Below are positions 8,202 through 17,318 of a DNA stretch of 64,000 nt, one piece after another. The stretch is from Streptomyces chryseus (lineage in GTDB: Bacteria; Actinomycetota; Actinomycetes; Streptomycetales; Streptomycetaceae). A model generated the notes under the pieces. The model did not search any database. It was given only the letters and a program-made list of their open reading frames with translations, and was not told where the DNA came from. Made by a program: the position numbers and the translations under genes. The stretch spans positions 1-64,000 of the forward strand of contig NZ_BMVO01000007.1 in NCBI RefSeq assembly GCF_014650755.1. The letters run 5' to 3'. How positions within the stretch are numbered: the first letter of the stretch is position 1; every line of letters starts with the position of its first letter.

Positions 8202-10783
8202 CCGTCGTCAAGACCTCGATGCGCAACTTCCTCGCGCACAAGGGACGCATGGCGCTGTCCGCCGTGGCGGTCCTGCTCTCGGTGGCGTTCGTGTGCGGCA
8301 CGCTCGTGTTCACCGACACCATGAACACCACGTTCGACAAGCTCTTCGCCGCCACCTCGGCCGATGTCACCGTCAGCCCCAAGGCCGCCGAGGACGACGA
8401 CCAGGGCCCGCGCACCGGCAGGCCCGAGGCGCTCCCCGCCTCGCTCGTCCAGCAGGTGACGAAGGCGGACGGTGTGAAGTCCGCCGAAGGCGCCGTCGTC
8501 AGCATGTCGGTGACCGTCGTCGACGCCGCCAACAAGAAGATGGGCTCCGACAACGGCGCGCCGACGATCGCCGGCAACTGGACGCGCAACGACCTCAAGT
8601 CGATGGACATCACGTCCGGGCACGCCCCGCGCGGGCCCACCGACGTGATGGTCGACGCCGACACCGCCGAGAAGCACGGTCTGCAGCTCGGTGACGCACT
8701 GCGCACCATCGCCGTCACCGGCGACATCGAGTCCCGGATCTCCGGCATCGCGTCGTTCAAGATGACCAACCCGGGCGCGACCGTGGTCTACTTCGACACC
8801 GCCACCGCGCAGCGCAAGCTGCTGGGCAGGCCGGACGCCTTCACGAACATTTCCGTGACCGCCGAGGAGGGCGTCGCCGACACGCGGTTGAAGCAGCACG
8901 TCGCCACCGCGCTCGACGGCGCCGCCGGCGGCCCGTACAAGCTCCAGACCGCGAAGGAGGCGGCGGACTCGGGCCGTGAGGACGTCGGTTCCTTCCTCGA
9001 CGTGATGAAGTACGCGATGCTCGGCTTCGCCGGGATCGCCTTCCTCGTCGGCATCTTCCTCATCGTCAACACCTTCTCCATGCTGGTCACCCAGCGCACC
9101 CGTGAGATCGGCCTGATGCGGGCCATCGGCTCCAGCCGCGGCCAGGTCAACCGGGGCGTGCTGGTGGAGGCCCTGCTGCTCGGCGTCGTCGGCTCGATCC
9201 TCGGCGTGGGCGCCGGTGTCGGCCTCGCCGTCGGCCTGATGCAGCTCATGGGCTCCATGGGCATGGAGCTGTCCACCAAGGACCTGACCGTGGCCTGGAC
9301 CACCCCGGTCGTCGGTCTCGCGCTCGGCATCGTCGTCACCGTCGTCGCCGCCTACATCCCCGCAAGGCGGGCCGGCAAGGTCTCGCCGATGGCCGCCCTG
9401 CGCGACGCCGGGACCCCGGCGGACGGCAGGGCCGGCTGGATACGGGCCTCGATCGGTCTCGTCCTGACCGGCTCGGGCGCCCTGCTGCTCTACCTGACCA
9501 CCCAGGCGGACCAGGCGAGCGAGGGCTCGCTGCTCCTCGGCGGCGGTGTCGTGCTCACCCTGATCGGCTTCATCGTCGTGGGCCCGCTCCTGGCGGGCGT
9601 GGTGGTACGGGCGATCAGCGCCGTACTGCTGCGGATGTTCGGCCCCGTGGGCCGGATGGCCGAGCGCAACGCGCTGCGCAACCCGCGCCGTACCGGAGCG
9701 ACGGGCGCCGCGCTGATGATCGGCCTGGCCCTGGTGGCCTGCCTCTCCGTCGTCGGGTCCTCGATGGTCGCCTCGGCCACGCAGGAGCTCGACAAGTCGG
9801 TCGGGGCGGACTTCATCATCCAGAGTGGCCCCAGCGGCCCGATCGTGCCCAAGGCCGAGAAGGCGCTGCGCGCGGCCCCCGACATCGAGCACGTCACCAG
9901 CTACAAGATGATCAAGGCCGAGCTGACCGCTCCCGACGGGAAGAAGGAGACCGAGGAACTGGTCGCCGCCGACCCGACGTACGCGCAGGACCTGCGGCGC
10001 GAGACCGTCGCCGGTGAGCTGGCCGCGGCGTACGGCAAGAACGCCATGTCGGTCGGCAGCGACTACGCCGAGCGGCACGGCGTCGAGGTGGGCGACACGA
10101 TGACCGTCGCGTTCACGGGCGGCGAGAGCGCCAAGCTGAAGATCGCGGCGATCACCTCGGACGAGTCGAACGTCGACAAGGGCGCGATGTACACCAACGT
10201 CACGACCGCCGCCCAGTACCTCCCGGCCGACCGGGTGCCGCCGAACATGATCATGTTCGCGAAGGCGGTGGACGGCAAGGAGAAGGCCGCGTACGCCGGA
10301 CTGAAGAAGGCGCTGGCCGACTACCCGCAGTTCACGGTGCAGGACCAGACCGACTTCAAGCAGGGCCTCAAGGACGAGGTCGGCCAGCTGCTCAACATCG
10401 TCTACGGCCTGCTGGCGCTCGCGATCATCGTCGCGGTGCTCGGTGTGGTGAACACGCTCGCCCTGTCGGTCGTCGAGCGCACCAGGGAGATCGGCCTGAT
10501 GCGGGCCATCGGGCTCTCGCGCCGCCAGCTGCGCCGCATGATCCGCATGGAGTCCGTGGTCATCGCCCTCTTCGGTGCCCTGCTCGGCCTCGGCCTGGGC
10601 ATGGGCTGGGGCACGACAGCCCAGAAACTGCTGGCGCTGGAGGGGCTCGGGGTCCTGGAGATCCCGTGGACGACGATCCTCACCGTCTTCGTGGGCTCGG
10701 CCTTCGTCGGACTGTTCGCGGCCCTGGTCCCGGCGTTCCGGGCGGGGCGGATGAACGTACTGAACGCGATCGCCACGGAGTAG
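8198..10783 (+). CDS. ABC transporter permease, FtsX/MacB superfamily (double FtsX)
   Basis: 861 residues. An N-terminal membrane segment (MALSAVAVLLSVAFVCGTLVF) is followed by a large extracytoplasmic domain, then a three-segment FtsX core containing the conserved QRTREIGLMRAIGSSR coupling region. A second extracytoplasmic domain and a second FtsX core (VERTREIGLMRAIGLSRRQ) follow. This duplicated layout is usual for Gram-positive mechanotransmission permeases. It is translationally coupled to the ATPase and ends before a strong bidirectional terminator. The transported or controlled substrate is unknown. The paralogue at 42298-44826 has the same architecture. Confidence 0.9.
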   Translation: MTVVKTSMRNFLAHKGRMALSAVAVLLSVAFVCGTLVFTDTMNTTFDKLFAATSADVTVSPKAAEDDDQGPRTGRPEALPASLVQQVTKADGVKSAEGAVVSMSVTVVDAANKKMGSDNGAPTIAGNWTRNDLKSMDITSGHAPRGPTDVMVDADTAEKHGLQLGDALRTIAVTGDIESRISGIASFKMTNPGATVVYFDTATAQRKLLGRPDAFTNISVTAEEGVADTRLKQHVATALDGAAGGPYKLQTAKEAADSGREDVGSFLDVMKYAMLGFAGIAFLVGIFLIVNTFSMLVTQRTREIGLMRAIGSSRGQVNRGVLVEALLLGVVGSILGVGAGVGLAVGLMQLMGSMGMELSTKDLTVAWTTPVVGLALGIVVTVVAAYIPARRAGKVSPMAALRDAGTPADGRAGWIRASIGLVLTGSGALLLYLTTQADQASEGSLLLGGGVVLTLIGFIVVGPLLAGVVVRAISAVLLRMFGPVGRMAERNALRNPRRTGATGAALMIGLALVACLSVVGSSMVASATQELDKSVGADFIIQSGPSGPIVPKAEKALRAAPDIEHVTSYKMIKAELTAPDGKKETEELVAADPTYAQDLRRETVAGELAAAYGKNAMSVGSDYAERHGVEVGDTMTVAFTGGESAKLKIAAITSDESNVDKGAMYTNVTTAAQYLPADRVPPNMIMFAKAVDGKEKAAYAGLKKALADYPQFTVQDQTDFKQGLKDEVGQLLNIVYGLLALAIIVAVLGVVNTLALSVVERTREIGLMRAIGLSRRQLRRMIRMESVVIALFGALLGLGLGMGWGTTAQKLLALEGLGVLEIPWTTILTVFVGSAFVGLFAALVPAFRAGRMNVLNAIATE

Positions 10784-10797
10784 CGCGGTGGTCACAG

Positions 10798-10843
10798 GGC
10801 CCGGCCCCGGAGGTGTTCCTTGTGGACACTCCGGGGCCGGGCC
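10798..10843. terminator. Bidirectional terminator between permease and PIN toxin gene
   Basis: A perfect 15-bp inverted repeat (10798-10812 with 10829-10843) with a 16-nt loop lies between two convergent genes. Confidence 0.85.
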
Positions 10844-10853
10844 GCTGTTCTGG

Positions 10854-11228
10854 TCAGGCCGCCATGACCTGTACGTCGTACTGCGGGATCGACTTGTCGC
10901 GGGTGACGAGCGTGAGATCTTCCATCTGCGCCTGGGCGACGAGAATGCGGTCGAAGGGGTCCCGGTGGTGCGACGGCAGCCTGCCGGCGCGCACCCCGTG
11001 AGCTGCGGTGATGGGCAGCGGCGTGAACTGGAGGTCCCTGGCCCTTTCGGCCAGGTTTCCAGTGCCGTCGAGTTTTCCGAGGGAATGCTTGATCGCGATT
11101 TCCCATGGCGTCGCGGCGCTGATGTACACCTCGGGTTCGGTACGGAGCAGGTCTCTGAGGCCGGTGGACAGCTCGGGTGAGGCGTTCAGCCACCAGAGGA
11201 CGACGTGCGTGTCGAGGAGCAGCTTCAT
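10854..11228 (-). CDS. PIN-domain toxin (VapC-like)
   Basis: 124 residues with the PIN ribonuclease motifs: N-terminal LLDTHVVLWW with the first metal-binding Asp (D6), ATPWEIAIK with the conserved Glu, and DPFDRILVAQA plus LVTRD supplying further acidic residues. The ATG overlaps the antitoxin stop codon by ATGA, the normal order for type II systems (antitoxin first). PIN toxins cut tRNA or mRNA; the target here is unknown. Together with the Phd-like gene it forms a complete-looking module placed between a transporter and mfd. Confidence 0.9.
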   Translation of the reverse strand: MKLLLDTHVVLWWLNASPELSTGLRDLLRTEPEVYISAATPWEIAIKHSLGKLDGTGNLAERARDLQFTPLPITAAHGVRAGRLPSHHRDPFDRILVAQAQMEDLTLVTRDKSIPQYDVQVMAA

Positions 11229-11470
11229 CCACGCATCCCGAAGGCTTCGGCGAGGTCGTCGGGCAGTTCGTCGAAGTCGTCGTGGATGTGGATCTGGCCC
11301 TTGAGCGCGCCGTAATCGGTCCGGTCGGCCTTGGGGCGCAGCGGCACGACCTTGGCGATGGGCCGGCCGGCCCGGCTGATGACGATCTCTTCACCGGTCT
11401 CGACCTGCTGCAGTATCCGCGAGAAGTGGGTCTTCGCCTCGTGGACGTTGTACTGCCGGGCTGCTTCCAT
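11225..11470 (-). CDS. Phd/YefM-family antitoxin
   Basis: 81 residues. The N-terminal part (YNVHEAKTHFSRILQQVETGEEIVISRAGRPIAKVVPL) is the Phd/YefM DNA-binding fold, and the acidic C-terminal tail (HIHDDFDELPDDLAEAFG) is the likely toxin-wrapping segment. It precedes and overlaps the PIN toxin gene. Such antitoxins repress their own promoter alone or with the toxin, so control presumably acts in the 190-bp gap to mfd, which is divergent. Confidence 0.9.
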   Translation of the reverse strand: MEAARQYNVHEAKTHFSRILQQVETGEEIVISRAGRPIAKVVPLRPKADRTDYGALKGQIHIHDDFDELPDDLAEAFGMRG

Positions 11471-11660
11471 GACTGCCTCACAGGGAGCCGGGGACTAAGG
11501 CGGACTAACGTCGGATCCAGCGTAGCGCCGATTCGGCCGTCCGAGCCACAGCGCTCCCTCGCGCGGGTGACGCACCCGCGTCGTAGGCTGGAGCCCCCGG
11601 CCCGTGCGACGTGTCGGGTCCTTCGCGTTGTCCACCTCGTTACCCGGACGGAAACCCTTC

Positions 11661-14600
11661 ATGAGCCTGCACGGTCTGCTGGATGCCGTAGTACGAGACC
11701 CGGCGCTCGCCGAAGCGGTGAAGGCCGCCACCGACGGCAACCGCATGCACATCGACCTGGTCGGCCCGCCCGCCGCACGCCCCTTCGCGGTGGCCGCGCT
11801 GGCCCGCGAGACCGGGCGTACCGTGCTCGCCGTCACCGCGACCGGCCGCGAGGCCGAGGACCTGGCCGCCGCGCTGCGCACCCTGCTGCCGGAGGAGGGG
11901 ATCGTCGACTACCCGTCGTGGGAGACCCTGCCGCACGAGCGCCTGTCGCCGCGCAGCGACACCATGGGCCGCCGCCTCGCCGTCCTGCGCCGCCTGGCGC
12001 ACCCGCACGCCGACGACCCGTCCGCCGGCCCGGTGAGCGTCATCGTCGCGCCCGTACGCTCCGTGCTCCAGCCGCAGGTCAAGGGCCTGGGGGACCTGGA
12101 GCCGGTGGCGCTGCGGACCGGGCGGAGCGCGGACCTGGGGGAGATCACGGCGGCGCTGGCGGCAGCGGCGTACTCCCGCGTGGAACTGGTCGAGAAGCGC
12201 GGCGAGTTCGCGGTGCGCGGCGGCATCCTCGACGTCTTCCCGCCGACCGAGGAGCACCCGCTGCGCGTGGAGTTCTGGGGCGACGACGTCGAGGAGATCC
12301 GGTACTTCAAGGTCGCCGACCAGCGTTCCCTCGAAGTCGCCGAGCACGGCCTGTGGGCGCCGCCCTGCCGCGAGCTGCTGCTGACCGAGAGCGTGCGGGA
12401 GCGGGCCGCCGCCCTCGCCGAGGCCCACCCCGAACTCGGCGAGCTGCTCGGCAAGCTCGCCGAGGGCATCGCCGTGGAGGGCATGGAGTCGCTGGCCCCG
12501 GTGCTCGTGGACGACATGGAGCTGCTGCTCGACGTACTGCCCAAGGGCTCCATGGCGCTGGTCTGCGACCCGGAGCGGGTGCGGACCAGGGCGGCGGACC
12601 TGGTGGCGACCTCGCAGGAGTTCCTGCAGGCGTCCTGGGCGGCCACGGCGGGCGGCGGCGACGCCCCGATCGACGTGGGCGCGGCCTCGCTGCGCGGCAT
12701 CGCGGACGTCCGGGAACGCGCCCGTGAGCTGGACATGCTGTGGTGGTCGGTGGCCCCGTTCGCCGCCGACGAGGAGCTGTCCGAAGACACGCTCAAACTC
12801 GGCATGCACGCCCCGGAGGCGTACCGGGGCGACACGGCGAGAGCGCTCGCCGACACCAAGGGCTGGCTGGCCGACGGCTGGCGCACCGTCTACATCACGG
12901 AGGGCCACGGCCCGGCGGCCCGCACCGCCGAGGTCCTCGGCGGCGAGGGCATCCCGGCCCGCCTGGAGGCGGACCTCGCCGAGATCACCCCGTCGGTCGT
13001 CCACGTCGCCTGCGGTTCGATCGACAACGGCTTCGTCGACCCCGGTCTGCGGCTGGCCGTACTGACCGAGACCGACCTGACCGGCCAGCGCACCGCCAGC
13101 AAGGAACTGGGCCGGATGCCGGCCCGCCGCCGCAAGACCATCGACCCGCTGACGCTCCAGGCGGGCGACTTCATCGTCCACGAGCAGCACGGTGTCGGCC
13201 GCTACATCGAGATGGTCCAGCGCACCGTCCAGGGCGCGACCCGCGAGTACCTGCTCGTCGAGTACGCCCCCGCCAAGCGCGGCCAGCCCGGCGACTGCCT
13301 CTACATCCCCACCGACCAGCTGGAGCAGGTCACCAAGTACGTCGGCGGCGAGGCCCCGACCCTGCACCGGCTCGGCGGCGCCGACTGGACCAAGACGAAG
13401 GCGCGCGCGAAGAAGGCGGTCAAGGAGATCGCCGCCGACCTGATCAAGCTGTACTCGGCGCGCATGGCGGCCCCCGGCCACACCTTCGGCCCGGACACCC
13501 CGTGGCAGCGCGAGCTGGAGGACGCCTTCCCGTACGTCGAGACGCCCGACCAGCTGTCCACCATCGCCGAGGTGAAGGAGGACATGGAGAAGTCCGTCCC
13601 CATGGACCGCCTGATCTGCGGCGACGTCGGTTACGGCAAGACGGAGATCGCGGTCCGCGCCGCCTTCAAGGCGGTCCAGGACGGCAAGCAGGTCGCCGTC
13701 CTCGTCCCCACGACCCTGCTGGTGCAGCAGCACTTCGGCACGTTCTCCGAGCGGTACGCCCAGTTCCCGGTCGTCGTGAAGGCGCTGAGCCGCTTCCAGT
13801 CGGACACCGAGGCGAAGGCGACCCTGGAGGGCCTCAGGGAGGGCTCGGTCGACATCGTCATCGGCACGCACCGGCTGTTCTCGTCCGAGACGAAGTTCAA
13901 GGACCTGGGCCTGGTCATCGTCGACGAGGAGCAGCGCTTCGGCGTCGAGCACAAGGAGCAGCTGAAGAAGCTGCGCGCCAACGTCGACGTGCTGACGATG
14001 TCCGCGACCCCCATCCCCCGTACGCTCGAAATGGCCGTCACCGGCATCCGCGAGATGTCGACGATCACGACGCCGCCGGAGGAGCGCCACCCGGTGCTGA
14101 CCTTCGTCGGCCCGTACGAGCAGAAGCAGATCGGCGCCGCGATCCGCCGCGAACTGCTGCGCGAGGGCCAGGTCTTCTACATCCACAACCGGGTCGAGTC
14201 GATCGACCGTGCGGCGGCCAAGCTCCGCGAGATCGTGCCCGAGGCGAGGATCGCGACGGCGCACGGCCAGATGGGCGAGAGCCAGCTGGAGCAGGTGGTC
14301 GTCGACTTCTGGGAGAAGAAGTTCGACGTACTGGTCTCGACGACGATCGTCGAGTCCGGCATCGACATCTCCAACGCCAACACCCTGATCGTCGAGCGCG
14401 GTGACAACTTCGGCCTCTCCCAGCTCCACCAGCTGCGCGGCCGGGTGGGCCGTGGCCGCGACCGCGGCTACGCGTACTTCCTCTACCCGCCGGAGAAGCC
14501 GCTGACGGAGACCGCGCACGAGCGGCTGGCGACGATCGCGCAGCACACCGAGATGGGCGCGGGCATGTACGTCGCCATGAAGGACCTGGAGATCCGGGGC

Positions 14601-15191
14601 GCGGGCAACCTGCTGGGCGGCGAACAGTCCGGTCACATCGCGGGCGTCGGCTTCGACCTGTACATCCGCATGGTCGGCGAGGCCGTCGCGGACTACCGGG
14701 CGGCGGTGGACGGCCAGGCCGAGGAGGAGCCGCCGCTGGAGGTGAAGATCGAGCTGCCGGTGGACGCGCACGTTCCGCACGACTACGCGCCGGGCGAGCG
14801 GCTGCGTCTCCAGGCGTACCGGGCGATCGCCTCGGCGAACTCCGAGGAGGACATCAGGGCCGTACGGGAGGAACTCACCGACCGCTACGGCAAGCTTCCC
14901 GAGCCGGTGGAGAACCTGCTGCTGGTCGCGGGGCTGCGCATGCTGGCGCGGGCCTGCGGCGTCGCGGACATCACCCTGGCCGGGCCCAACGTCCGCTTCG
15001 GCCCGGTGGAACTGCGCGAGTCGCAGGAGCTGCGCCTCAAGCGTCTCTACCCCCGCACGGTCCTCAAGCCGGCCACGCACCAGATCCTGGTGCCGCGCCC
15101 GACCACCGGTCAGATCGGCGGGAAGCCGGTGGTGGGACGCGAACTGCTGGCGTGGACCGGCGAGTTCCTGACGACGATCCTGGGGTCCTAG
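11661..15191 (+). CDS. mfd: Transcription-repair coupling factor Mfd
   Basis: 1176 residues, the usual length for Mfd. It removes RNA polymerase stalled at DNA lesions and recruits UvrA. Visible in order: a UvrB-homology region (YPSWETLPHERLSP; GEFAVRGGILDVFPP), the RNA polymerase-interacting domain (GDFIVHEQHGVGRY), the SF2 translocase with Walker A GDVGYGKTE (from residue 654) and DEEQ box (from 755), SATPIPRT, LRGRVGRGRD (motif VI), and the C-terminal TRCF domain. The ATG at 11661 begins the recognisable MSLHGLLDAVV sequence; only a weak GGACGG lies upstream. The gene ends before a strong terminator. Confidence 0.97.
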   Translation: MSLHGLLDAVVRDPALAEAVKAATDGNRMHIDLVGPPAARPFAVAALARETGRTVLAVTATGREAEDLAAALRTLLPEEGIVDYPSWETLPHERLSPRSDTMGRRLAVLRRLAHPHADDPSAGPVSVIVAPVRSVLQPQVKGLGDLEPVALRTGRSADLGEITAALAAAAYSRVELVEKRGEFAVRGGILDVFPPTEEHPLRVEFWGDDVEEIRYFKVADQRSLEVAEHGLWAPPCRELLLTESVRERAAALAEAHPELGELLGKLAEGIAVEGMESLAPVLVDDMELLLDVLPKGSMALVCDPERVRTRAADLVATSQEFLQASWAATAGGGDAPIDVGAASLRGIADVRERARELDMLWWSVAPFAADEELSEDTLKLGMHAPEAYRGDTARALADTKGWLADGWRTVYITEGHGPAARTAEVLGGEGIPARLEADLAEITPSVVHVACGSIDNGFVDPGLRLAVLTETDLTGQRTASKELGRMPARRRKTIDPLTLQAGDFIVHEQHGVGRYIEMVQRTVQGATREYLLVEYAPAKRGQPGDCLYIPTDQLEQVTKYVGGEAPTLHRLGGADWTKTKARAKKAVKEIAADLIKLYSARMAAPGHTFGPDTPWQRELEDAFPYVETPDQLSTIAEVKEDMEKSVPMDRLICGDVGYGKTEIAVRAAFKAVQDGKQVAVLVPTTLLVQQHFGTFSERYAQFPVVVKALSRFQSDTEAKATLEGLREGSVDIVIGTHRLFSSETKFKDLGLVIVDEEQRFGVEHKEQLKKLRANVDVLTMSATPIPRTLEMAVTGIREMSTITTPPEERHPVLTFVGPYEQKQIGAAIRRELLREGQVFYIHNRVESIDRAAAKLREIVPEARIATAHGQMGESQLEQVVVDFWEKKFDVLVSTTIVESGIDISNANTLIVERGDNFGLSQLHQLRGRVGRGRDRGYAYFLYPPEKPLTETAHERLATIAQHTEMGAGMYVAMKDLEIRGAGNLLGGEQSGHIAGVGFDLYIRMVGEAVADYRAAVDGQAEEEPPLEVKIELPVDAHVPHDYAPGERLRLQAYRAIASANSEEDIRAVREELTDRYGKLPEPVENLLLVAGLRMLARACGVADITLAGPNVRFGPVELRESQELRLKRLYPRTVLKPATHQILVPRPTTGQIGGKPVVGRELLAWTGEFLTTILGS

Positions 15192-15209
15192 CCCGCCCCG
15201 GCCGGCGGG

Positions 15210-15242
15210 CTGTGCCCGGTCCCCCCGTGGGACCGGGCACAG
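15210..15242. terminator. Bidirectional terminator between mfd and the esterase gene
   Basis: A perfect 14-bp stem starting CTGTGCCCGG (15210-15223 with 15229-15242) and a 5-nt loop between convergent genes. Confidence 0.9.
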
Positions 15243-15268
15243 CTGCCCGGATTCGGCGGGCGGGTCCG

Positions 15269-16564
15269 TCAGAGGGAGTCGAGGTCCAGCGCGTCGGCCA
15301 TGGCGCGGTACCCGGCGTCACTCGGGTGCAGCTTGTCGCCCGAGTCGTAGGCGGGGCGGATGGCGCCGTCGGGTCCGGACACGGCGCGGTCGAAGTCGGC
15401 CACCGCGTCGTACTCGCCCGAGGTGCGGATCCAGTGGTTGACCGCCTGGCGCTTGGCCTCGTTGACCCCTGCCTCGTCGTCGTAGAACGACCCTTCGATC
15501 GGGGTCAGCGTGGCTCCGACCACTGTGATGCCCTTGGCGTGCGCCTGACGGATCAACGAGCGGTGGCCGTCGATGAGTTGCCCGGCGGAGACCTCCGGGG
15601 TGGGGCCGCCGGGAAACGTCGGACCACTGCCCCCGATGTCGTTGATGCCTTCCAGGACGATGACGGTGCCTACGCCCGGCTCGCCGAGCACGTCCTCCTT
15701 GAAGCGGGCGATGCCCTTCTCCCCGGCCCAGGACGTGTCGTTGGTGACCTGGTTGCCGCCGATCCCGTGGTTGAGGACGCCGCGGGGCTTCCCGGCGGCG
15801 GCGAAGCGCTCGGCGAGCTCGTCGGGGTAGCGGTTGTTCGCGTTCGGGGAGGAGCCGACGCCGTCGGTGATGGAGTCGCCGAAGGTCACCACCGCGTCGC
15901 GCCGCTCGGCCGTCCTGCCGCCGGTGACCTCGACGCCGGTGAGGTAGTACCAGGAGTCGCTGCTCTCCTCGAACGCCGCGCCGCCGCGGTCCGACCGGTG
16001 GTCGCCGTGGGCGCGGTAGCTGGTGGCGGCGGAGAAGTGGTGGAAGGTGGCCGGCCCGGTGGGCTCCGCCAGGTACAGCGTCACCGTGAGCGACTCCAGG
16101 GCCCTGACCTTGAGCGGCACCCCGTCACTGGTCGCCCGGCCGCCCGCGGGGATCGTCACCGAGCGCCCCTTGTTGAAGGACAGGTGCCGGACCGAACCCG
16201 GCTGTACGGCGGCGCCCTCGGCCGTGCGGGCCACCGTCGCGCCGGTGATGCGCAGCGGAGTGCTCCCGTAGCGGTTGGACAGCTCGATACGGGCCTTGGT
16301 GCCGCCGGTGGTGACCCGCACCACCTGGCGCACCGTGTGGTTGTCGAAGCCCTGCGGCGACCAGTTGGGCGCGAACGGCGCGGTCGGCGCCTGAGGGGAG
16401 GCGGCCCAGCCGCCCTGCCACTGCGCGCCGTGCCGTTCGGCGGCCGCGGGAGCGGCCGCGGCGGCACCGGTCGGACCGTGCGGTCCGACGACCGGCAGGA
16501 CCGCCAGTGCGGCCGCCGTGAACAGTGCCGCGCCCGTACGCCGTAAGGAAGTTGTCGTTGTCAT
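15269..16564 (-). CDS. Secreted SGNH/GDSL esterase with a TTA codon
   Basis: 431 residues. The start at ATG 16564 gives a Sec-type signal peptide (basic SLRRTG, hydrophobic core, Ala-rich cleavage zone around residue 40). SGNH blocks are present: FGDSITDG (nucleophile Ser about residue 231), GIGGNQV, LEGINDIG and DKLHPSDAGY near the C-terminus. A ~150-residue beta-rich domain precedes the hydrolase, as in several Streptomyces exported esterases. Codon 7 is TTA (16544-16546), the rare leucine codon read by the bldA tRNA, so translation probably depends on bldA and occurs late in development. Bacterial members deacetylate polysaccharides or hydrolyse lipids; the substrate is unknown. Confidence 0.88.
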   Translation of the reverse strand: MTTTTSLRRTGAALFTAAALAVLPVVGPHGPTGAAAAAPAAAERHGAQWQGGWAASPQAPTAPFAPNWSPQGFDNHTVRQVVRVTTGGTKARIELSNRYGSTPLRITGATVARTAEGAAVQPGSVRHLSFNKGRSVTIPAGGRATSDGVPLKVRALESLTVTLYLAEPTGPATFHHFSAATSYRAHGDHRSDRGGAAFEESSDSWYYLTGVEVTGGRTAERRDAVVTFGDSITDGVGSSPNANNRYPDELAERFAAAGKPRGVLNHGIGGNQVTNDTSWAGEKGIARFKEDVLGEPGVGTVIVLEGINDIGGSGPTFPGGPTPEVSAGQLIDGHRSLIRQAHAKGITVVGATLTPIEGSFYDDEAGVNEAKRQAVNHWIRTSGEYDAVADFDRAVSGPDGAIRPAYDSGDKLHPSDAGYRAMADALDLDSL

Positions 16565-16647
16565 GCGTCCCGCCCCTGTCGATGCTTTCCGATGTCCGTG
16601 TCGTTGATCGCGTGCACGCGACAGGGTCAAGCGCTGAGCGTCTTCGG

Positions 16648-17220
16648 CTATTCCCCGCCACCGGTGCCGAACATCGCGTCCGCCACCGCCCAGAAGGCGT
16701 CCTCCGGAGCGCGGCCGCCCAGGGAGCGGTCCAGGTTGTTGGTCAGGAGGAGAGTGGCGAAGCCGTGTGCGATCGACCAGGCGGCGGTGCCGGTCAGTTC
16801 CGGGTCGCCGACGCGGTCGCCGGTGAGCCCGGCGACTTTGGCGCGCAGTCGCTCGTACGCACGTGCCTTCGCGGCCTGCAGCTCCGGGTCCTCGGCTCGC
16901 TGAAGGTCCGGCTGGAACATGACCTGGAAGTGCGCCGGGTGGGCGACTGCGAAACGGACGTACCGCACGCCGGCGTCGCGCAGGTCCGTCGCGTCGGACA
17001 GCGCAGCGGCCAGCAGGTCGTACCCCTCGGTGGCGATGGCGGTCAGCAGGCCCGTCCGGTCCTTGAAGTGGTGGGCGGGGGCGGCGTGGGAGACGCCCGC
17101 GCGGCGGGCGAGGTCGCGCAGCGACAGGGCGGCGGGGCCCTCGGTGCGGATGACGTCGAGCGCGGCGGTGAGGACGGCCCGTCGCAGGTCGCCGTGGTGG
17201 TAGGTGTCGCGGCTGGTCAT
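16648..17220 (-). CDS. TetR-family transcriptional regulator
   Basis: 190 residues. An N-terminal TetR helix-turn-helix (LSLRDLARRAGVSHAAPAHHFKDRTGLLTAI) is followed by a WHG-type C-terminal ligand domain (FAVAHPAHFQVMFQPDL; AAWSIAHGFATLLL). The start ATG has no ribosome site, but TAGTCT lies 7 nt upstream with TTGTCA 16 nt before it, consistent with a leaderless mRNA. It is divergent from the SCO6745-family gene, and a large inverted repeat covers both promoters, so autoregulation and control of the neighbour are likely. The ligand is unknown. Confidence 0.9.
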   Translation of the reverse strand: MTSRDTYHHGDLRRAVLTAALDVIRTEGPAALSLRDLARRAGVSHAAPAHHFKDRTGLLTAIATEGYDLLAAALSDATDLRDAGVRYVRFAVAHPAHFQVMFQPDLQRAEDPELQAAKARAYERLRAKVAGLTGDRVGDPELTGTAAWSIAHGFATLLLTNNLDRSLGGRAPEDAFWAVADAMFGTGGGE

Positions 17221-17239
17221 GGCCAGCAGACTACGCCGA

Positions 17240-17292
17240 ATCTAGACGTTGACAAGTTGAGTGGGGCGAGGCAATCTTGCCGATGTCTAGAT
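17240..17292. promoter_or_regulatory. Inverted-repeat operator and divergent promoters for the TetR regulator and its neighbour
   Basis: Half-sites at 17240-17256 and 17276-17292 match at 14 of 17 positions as an inverted pair, each with a TCTAGAC core and a CAAG end. On the + strand TTGACA (17249-17254) and CAATCT (17272-17277) form a 17-nt-spaced promoter lying over the half-sites; on the - strand TTGTCA/TAGTCT forms the opposite one. A bound repressor would block both. Confidence 0.6.
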
Positions 17293-17318
17293 GAAGCGTC
17301 GCGGTCGGAGGAGGAGCC

